The notes under the pieces are model-generated. The model did no database searches and had not been told where the DNA came from. It saw nothing but the letters and a program-made list of their open reading frames with translations. The position numbers and the translations under genes are program-made. From contig CM073590.1 in NCBI GenBank assembly GCA_037074705.1, positions 89,458,947 to 89,522,946 on the forward strand: DNA of 64,000 nucleotides, written 5' to 3'. This document shows, piece by piece, positions 58,806 through 64,000 of the stretch; the stretch's first letter is position 1; every line of letters begins with the position of its first letter. The DNA is from Zhengitettix transpicula (taxonomy: Eukaryota > Arthropoda > Insecta > Orthoptera > Tetrigidae).

Positions 58806-59020
58806 CAAGGACCTACCTGATGCAGGTTTTTCTAGGGTTTTCCCTGGATCACTTTTAGGCGAACTGCCGGGTAGGATCCTTAAACCATAGCCCGGGGGCC
58901 CTAGTTAACCCTTGGCTACCTTTCTCTACCCTTCCGCATCCCCCCTTTCAAATCCCTTTCCTATGCTATAAGAGGGAAGTTGCCACTGTGTGGATTACCC
59001 TATACATAGCCTGTCAACAC
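58806..59020 (-). mobile_element. Fold-back element, right-arm fragment (distant copy)
   Basis: GGACCTACCTGATGCAGG to CATAGCCTGTCAACACCT repeats the right arm of the element at 17411-18350, 40 kb away, including GGGCCCTAGTTAACCCTTGG and TGCCACTGTGTGGATTACCC. It is one arm only, well conserved. Confidence 0.88.
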
Positions 59021-59419
59021 CTAAAACACATTAAAAAAATGTAAACGTGTGGAGTAATTTAACCAAACTTGATGCACATCTTACGATTCGGGTACAAAAA
59101 CTGTATAGGTAAGGGGATGCATTGTAAACATATCGTGCAATAGATATCAGGAAGTAGTAATATTAAGATCATTTATTTACAATATTTGTTGATGATTGAT
59201 AAATGATTTTTGATAATAGACGTAAAGTGCATACTTGCGAGAAAAAGGTACAAAAGCTGGAGGGGAACAGTTCATTTTGATTATTCAAATGCGACTTTGG
59301 GTTATTTCTGGAAAGAAGTTTGCATTGCTTTCGCTTACAAGGAAACTATTATTTGCACATTAGGTGCCACGAGTCTCTAATATTTTTCTGCGTTTCATTT
59401 AAAGTATCTTTTACCAGTA

Positions 59420-59600
59420 GAACGTTGACAGTGAGCTGCGATTAAGCCCGGCAGATGCGCAACGGGGCCGAAAAAATACATCGGGCGCAGATGAGTTTCT
59501 CACGCCCTTTACTTCCCAACTTCCGCTTCTAGTCAGGTGTTTCCATCTTTCATTTGTGGGGCGCCGTGATTACGTCATGCTCGGCGTTTTAATCTTGTAG
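59420..59600. promoter_or_regulatory. CpG-enriched stretch, possible regulatory region
   Basis: GC content and CpG rise here (GGGGCCG, ATCGGGCGCAG, GGGGCGCCGTGATTACGTCA). A CRE-like TTACGTCA occurs at 59570. It lies 0.7 kb upstream of the likely first exon at 60280-60530. Confidence 0.3.
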
Positions 59601-60199
59601 TAAGTACAATGATACGTCGTAATTCAAACAGTATCTGAAAAAACTAGTATCAAAGGGGAATTGTTAAAAGTAAAATAGTTCTAAATAAGTAGTTTGATAA
59701 ATCATTAGGCGGCAATACGTTGGCTCAGTGGCAACGGTACACGTTCAAAACGAATCAATGTTCATCATATATACTTCTGCAATGTAAATGCAATATCGAA
59801 AATATAGCACTAAATGAATGTCTGCCAAGACAATGACAAAAAATTCTTTACGCAACCTAAGTCAGAAGAGTTAGGATTGCATTTGAATGATAATTTAAGT
59901 CCGATTGTAAATTTTTCCGAGGCTGTAATTGAAAGATGACTGAAGTAGTTTTCTATCAATAAATTGTGTAGAAATGTGTGTTATGACTCGTCCTTAAGTT
60001 CAAACCCCGTTCATACCCGGCAAAATTGTTTTCAAGTACAACTAGATATTGTACGAATTATTGACGGTAAGCGATGTGAAATCGGTTACAACCAGCTTTG
60101 ATCTTTGTTTTCATTATAATTTAACAGAAGGATGACGTATCAGCTTTCATCATATCTTATTTTGAAAATAACAACAATAAGACGGGACAAAAACTTTGT

Positions 60200-60530
60200 T
60201 TAATATAGACACTACTGCGTCAGCGCAAGAGGCTCTGTGTAACTTGTTTTCATTTTTTACCCTGCTGCGCGGCTCAGCTTCACTAGTTGCCTACCAGATG
60301 GCTACGGGTCATCCCTACGAACATGGCGGAGATCTATATTTAGTGAAATGAATCAAGACTGATAAAATGCAGTTCGAAATATTAGTGCTGTTTGTTTATG
60401 TGATGTTAATGAAACTTTAAAGACTTGTGGCGTGCATTTAGCACACGTCACGGCCTCATGTGCCTCACGAGAAGACTGCAATACAAGACTGAAGGCAAAT
60501 TACTACACGAGTACAACTCTCAAGACTGAG
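60200..60530 (+). promoter_or_regulatory. Candidate promoter and non-coding first exon
   Basis: CpG content rises from about 60215. AACATGGCGG at 60320 is a YY1/Pho-type site often found just downstream of transcription starts in animals. It creates a 6-codon upstream frame (MAEIYI), and a second, 17-codon frame (MQFEILVLFVYVMLMKL) starts at 60368. The segment ends CAAGACTGAG/GTGAGC at 60530, a consensus donor. This fits a 5' untranslated exon of a gene lying to the right, beyond the window. The call is by layout only, without a downstream exon to prove it. Confidence 0.35.
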
Positions 60531-63500
60531 GTGAGCACTGTTTTCGTGACAGCAAGAGGCGTGGCGATTCTTTGCTCTAAGAACTTGAAATGCTTTAAAT
60601 AAAAGATATCAAGTGAAACTAACTTGGGTTTAACTTTGCTCAACGTCATATTTTGAGTAATTTGTGTTGTATTTAGGATGTATTAGCATCGGGGCAAATG
60701 ACCTTCCATCGGCAATGAGGTTATTTGAATGAAAAAAAAAGTATTACTGAAATAGTATTTACGTTTAACACACAATTTTTTAACATTTTATTTTAAGTGG
60801 TTTAGTTTGCGTGATTACTAGGACCTTTAATTTGCTTCGTGACGAGTGTACACAAAATTGACAGTGTGTTAAATTTTGAATGAATTTGTTTTATTTCTAC
60901 TTATAATTATGAATACTTGAAAGCATCTGTCAAAAGACTGTAGGAGAATAAAGCCCCTCTCACGTAATAGTGAAAATACTTCTCTAATGAATTGTATTTT
61001 AATGTTGTCATATGTAGGTCAGTGAACCGATTGTTTACATCACAGTAATATACGTCGTATTGTTTACTTTAGTTGTAAGGATCGTTACTACTGCACTTAA
61101 CTGTTCTTAAATATGGATTGTATTGTTTCTTTTTAATATTTCGAATGGTCGGATAGGTATAACACAATAATTATTCAAACGTTAAGTATATTTATTCGTT
61201 TAACTATAGTTTTCTTTAATATATATGTACAATATAATATGGTAGCAAATGTTTGGATTCAATGCAAAAATATGTTGTAGATAAATGTTACAGTAGAAGC
61301 AAACAATGTAAAAAGGTTTACTTTTGTTGGTTTCGAATTTAGACTTTTTTCTCAGTACAGTTAAGTTGTACAGAGTTTAAGCAATTCATTGGCAGTTTTA
61401 CATTTAGTTCTTGAGAAGTTCTTTTAAATATAAATTTTGTATATCATCCATAAAACGATATGTATTTGAAATAGAAATATTGGTTGGAAAAACTAATTCT
61501 AAATTGTATTGAAATAAATAGAGAGATAATGCCATCTATATTGTGCCCTAAACCATTGCGAAATAGTTTTAAAACAAACTGGTAAGGCTATTTAGCTATA
61601 GTGAAAGGTACTCAGATATTTTAATAACAAACCAATTTAATTTTCACACATGGCAAGAATAAAATTTTAATAGTTTGTATGTAAACATATTAATAATTAA
61701 CTGTAAATGATAGATCCCAGTGACAGTTTTATCAACAAAATATATGAGTAAAGTAACGTAAATTATTTTGCATGAGTTGGTAGAGAGCACACACACACAA
61801 TAAAAATTATGATATAAGAAATGAGAGCTAGAGTAAGCTGCCCTCTACATTTTTAATTTGAGAGGATTCTTTACTATTTTTTTTATAAATCATATTCATG
61901 TAATCAATTAATCTGTTAAAAGTACAGGAAAGTTTCTCAGTTGCAAAAAATAGAGTTTGTCAAAAACATTAAAATACAGTTGAATGTTGCTGAAGTGAGC
62001 CTTGGGCCTATACTAGAAAAGGACTATCATCTGTTTAATTTATGCTTACTACAGTTAATGTAATTTGTTCCTTGTGGACAATTCCTTATTCTTCTTAGTT
62101 AACTTGACTAGTGTTGTAATAATGTGAGAGAGAATCTGTCTCTAATATATGAACAGTATAATATTTTAAACTCTTCTAAGATGATAAATATTTTTATCTT
62201 GTTATCAATTATTAATTTGAGCCATATTGGTATAGTTTTTCTTATTGATCAGTTTCTCATTTTGGCAAGTCTGTTTGCGTACAGTTGTGTATTGACAGAT
62301 AATATAATATGAAAATATTTATTTTAATTCTGTTTAAGCCTTCTGTTAAATTTTCTTTTCTTTAATTTTCATCCCAAGCAGATTGTGGTGTATATTATTT
62401 TTGTTCTTGTTTGTAGGGAGGGGGGAATAACAAATGTACATTATTCTACTGCAGTGTTGGGTTCTTGCTGTGAGTTTGTATACTAAAGGATGCAAACCAC
62501 AGAGTATTAAGTATATTATAATTCCTTATAGTGAATAATATAGTAAAATTCAATTTTTTTTGCTGTTCTGTAATTCTGAGCTTATTGCCCTTAATTAATT
62601 AATTTTTATTAGAAGACTTTCACAAGTTATGTACTGTTTACTTTTATATGGATTTATTTACCTTTTTCGTTTGAAATAATATCAATTTAAATGAAGAAAA
62701 AGGAAAAATTACATTTAATTGTAATCAATGTGTGGATTTATTAATTTATTGTGCCATATAAGTTGTATTAATTTTGTTGGTTACTTTTGTGATAAATATA
62801 TTTATTATTATTAAAACTACACACACACACACACAGATATATATATATATATATATAAAATATTTTTTTCAATATATTTTAAAATTTATTATGGTTAATT
62901 TTTATTTTATTATGTTTATATCATCACTCCAATTGCTTTAATCTGTTACCAATTTCTAAAAAGAAAAACTTGTAAATATATATCTCTAAAAATATTTATT
63001 AATTTTTAATTTTGTTGGACCTTTTGGCAATTTGGAAATGCTTATAATGGCAAATTGCTGAAAGCTCCCACAAAATTCAAAACTAATAAATCATTTTGGA
63101 GATATTCATTACAAATATTTTATTTTCAAGTACCGATTTAAGAAAATGTGGTAAGGATATAAATATATTAATTATATATGTATATTAAATAGAATTGGAG
63201 TTCATAGTTTCTATCATAATGCAGCAAATTAAGTTAGGAACAGCATTCTAATTTTTCATAGGAAAAGTTTTCGTTTTTTTTAAAGTTTTTTCTGTTGTGT
63301 TCATATTAAATTTTAAGATTATTTTAACTTTTTGATAAACTATTATGTTGAGTTTCTTGTGAAGTAATGCATATATATTTTTTTGCAAATTGAAATCTAT
63401 GTGTGGGGATTGCATATAAATGTCAATTTTACTTAAGATTGTGGTAGACTATGCTTTGGCTTGATATATCCCAAATCAGATTTTACAGAGACAGAATGTT

Positions 63501-64000
63501 AATATGTTTATTACCAGAATATCATGTAAAGGCTAGATGTGAGCTAAATGTAAAATGAGAGATACACAAGGATAGCTGAAAATTTGTATAAAATATTATG
63601 ATGATATTCTAATGTATGGCGCGTAAGAAAATAATAATTGATCTGTTAAATAAAATCAACAAAGTATTTGTAATATTTAGAAAAAAACGAATGCATACAT
63701 TGTATAGATAATTTTTGTTCAGAATTGATATTTACTTTTTATAATATGATATAATATTTTTATAATATGAAAAAAATGAATCAGTTTATTATTATTTTGA
63801 ATGAAATAGTGAAAAATTGGAGTATGTAAGCTGATTGTTTATAAGAGAACAAATTGAAGGGATGCATTTAAGAAGTGGGATTGATTGAGAAGGAGGAAAA
63901 AAATCAGGAGTTTTTAAAGTAATTCACATAACTTTCAATTTCATAATATTTAATATTTTTATACTCCGAAAAATGTATCATATATATCTTAATTAGAGTA
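60531..64000 (+). other. AT-rich sequence, likely intron, no exon seen
   Basis: T-rich on the + strand, with no ORF above 62 codons and no recognised repeats apart from an (AC)n(AT)n run at 62820-62857. It may be the first intron of the gene whose 5' exon ends at 60530. A long 3' untranslated region of an upstream gene is the alternative. Confidence 0.35.
62818..62857. repeat. (AC)n(AT)n compound microsatellite
   Basis: ACACAC run followed directly by an ATATAT run. Confidence 0.95.

Noticed and set aside
59995..60030. Possible reverse box B (CAAACCCCG stretch)
   Set aside because: No box A at the right distance and no stem pairing.
62124..62312. 62-codon hydrophobic frame near the right end
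   Set aside because: Leu/Ile-rich translation of AT-rich intron-like DNA; no start context or homologous pattern.
1..64000. CRISPR arrays, operons, ribosomal RNA genes, or a defence system
   Set aside because: The tandem arrays have units of 24-311 bp without spacer-repeat alternation, codon use and splice sites are those of an insect, and no rRNA signature was seen. I found no sign of a novel multi-gene system.

Overview
The window is animal DNA, almost certainly from an insect and probably a hemimetabolous (polyneopteran-type) one. It is AT-rich, gene-poor and full of decayed transposable elements. The one gene I can reconstruct is an insect-specific odorant receptor (7tm_6 family) whose small exons are spread over 18.5 kb by introns full of repeats. 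I see no bacterial-style operons, CRISPR arrays or rRNA genes. The species call is inference.

Layout. 1-2700: a GC-rich patch and a first copy of an interspersed repeat whose 5' end reads TAGCTGGGTGCCCGGCG. 2732-21245: the odorant receptor gene on the + strand, seven coding exons. Intron 1 holds two families of short tandem repeats and a dead R1-type non-LTR retrotransposon. Intron 2 holds a possible piggyBac-like fragment and GC-rich patches of unknown origin. Intron 3 holds a long reverse-oriented copy of the TAGCTGGGTGCCCGGCG repeat. Intron 4 holds a 940-bp fold-back palindrome and a partial second copy, and another arm lies in the last intron. All splice junctions up to exon 6 agree in phase, but the last exon joins one base out of frame, so the gene may be newly broken or hold an assembly error.

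22.6-29.2 kb is a large block of the same TAGCTGGGTGCCCGGCG family, with two inner satellite-like arrays (about 311/298 bp and 281 bp units). 29.2-45 kb has tRNA-derived SINE copies (one only 82 bp with clean target-site duplications), a tandem repeat carrying retroviral-type primer-binding-site-like motifs, a MADF-domain transposon remnant, a reverse-strand LINE fragment and three perfect CRE octamers within 5.3 kb. 45.7-46.7 kb is a degenerate minisatellite of about 29-bp units. 48-59 kb has a second SINE, a weak chemoreceptor-like exon, and a reverse-strand two-exon candidate at 55.5-55.9 kb. 59.4-60.5 kb is CpG-richer and looks like a promoter with a non-coding first exon, followed by 3.5 kb of AT-rich sequence without ORFs.

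The functional content I can support is one olfactory gene plus, at most, three weak gene candidates. The rest is repeat-derived or featureless. Exon boundaries were read by eye from splice consensus, phase and protein family pattern; no similarity search was possible.
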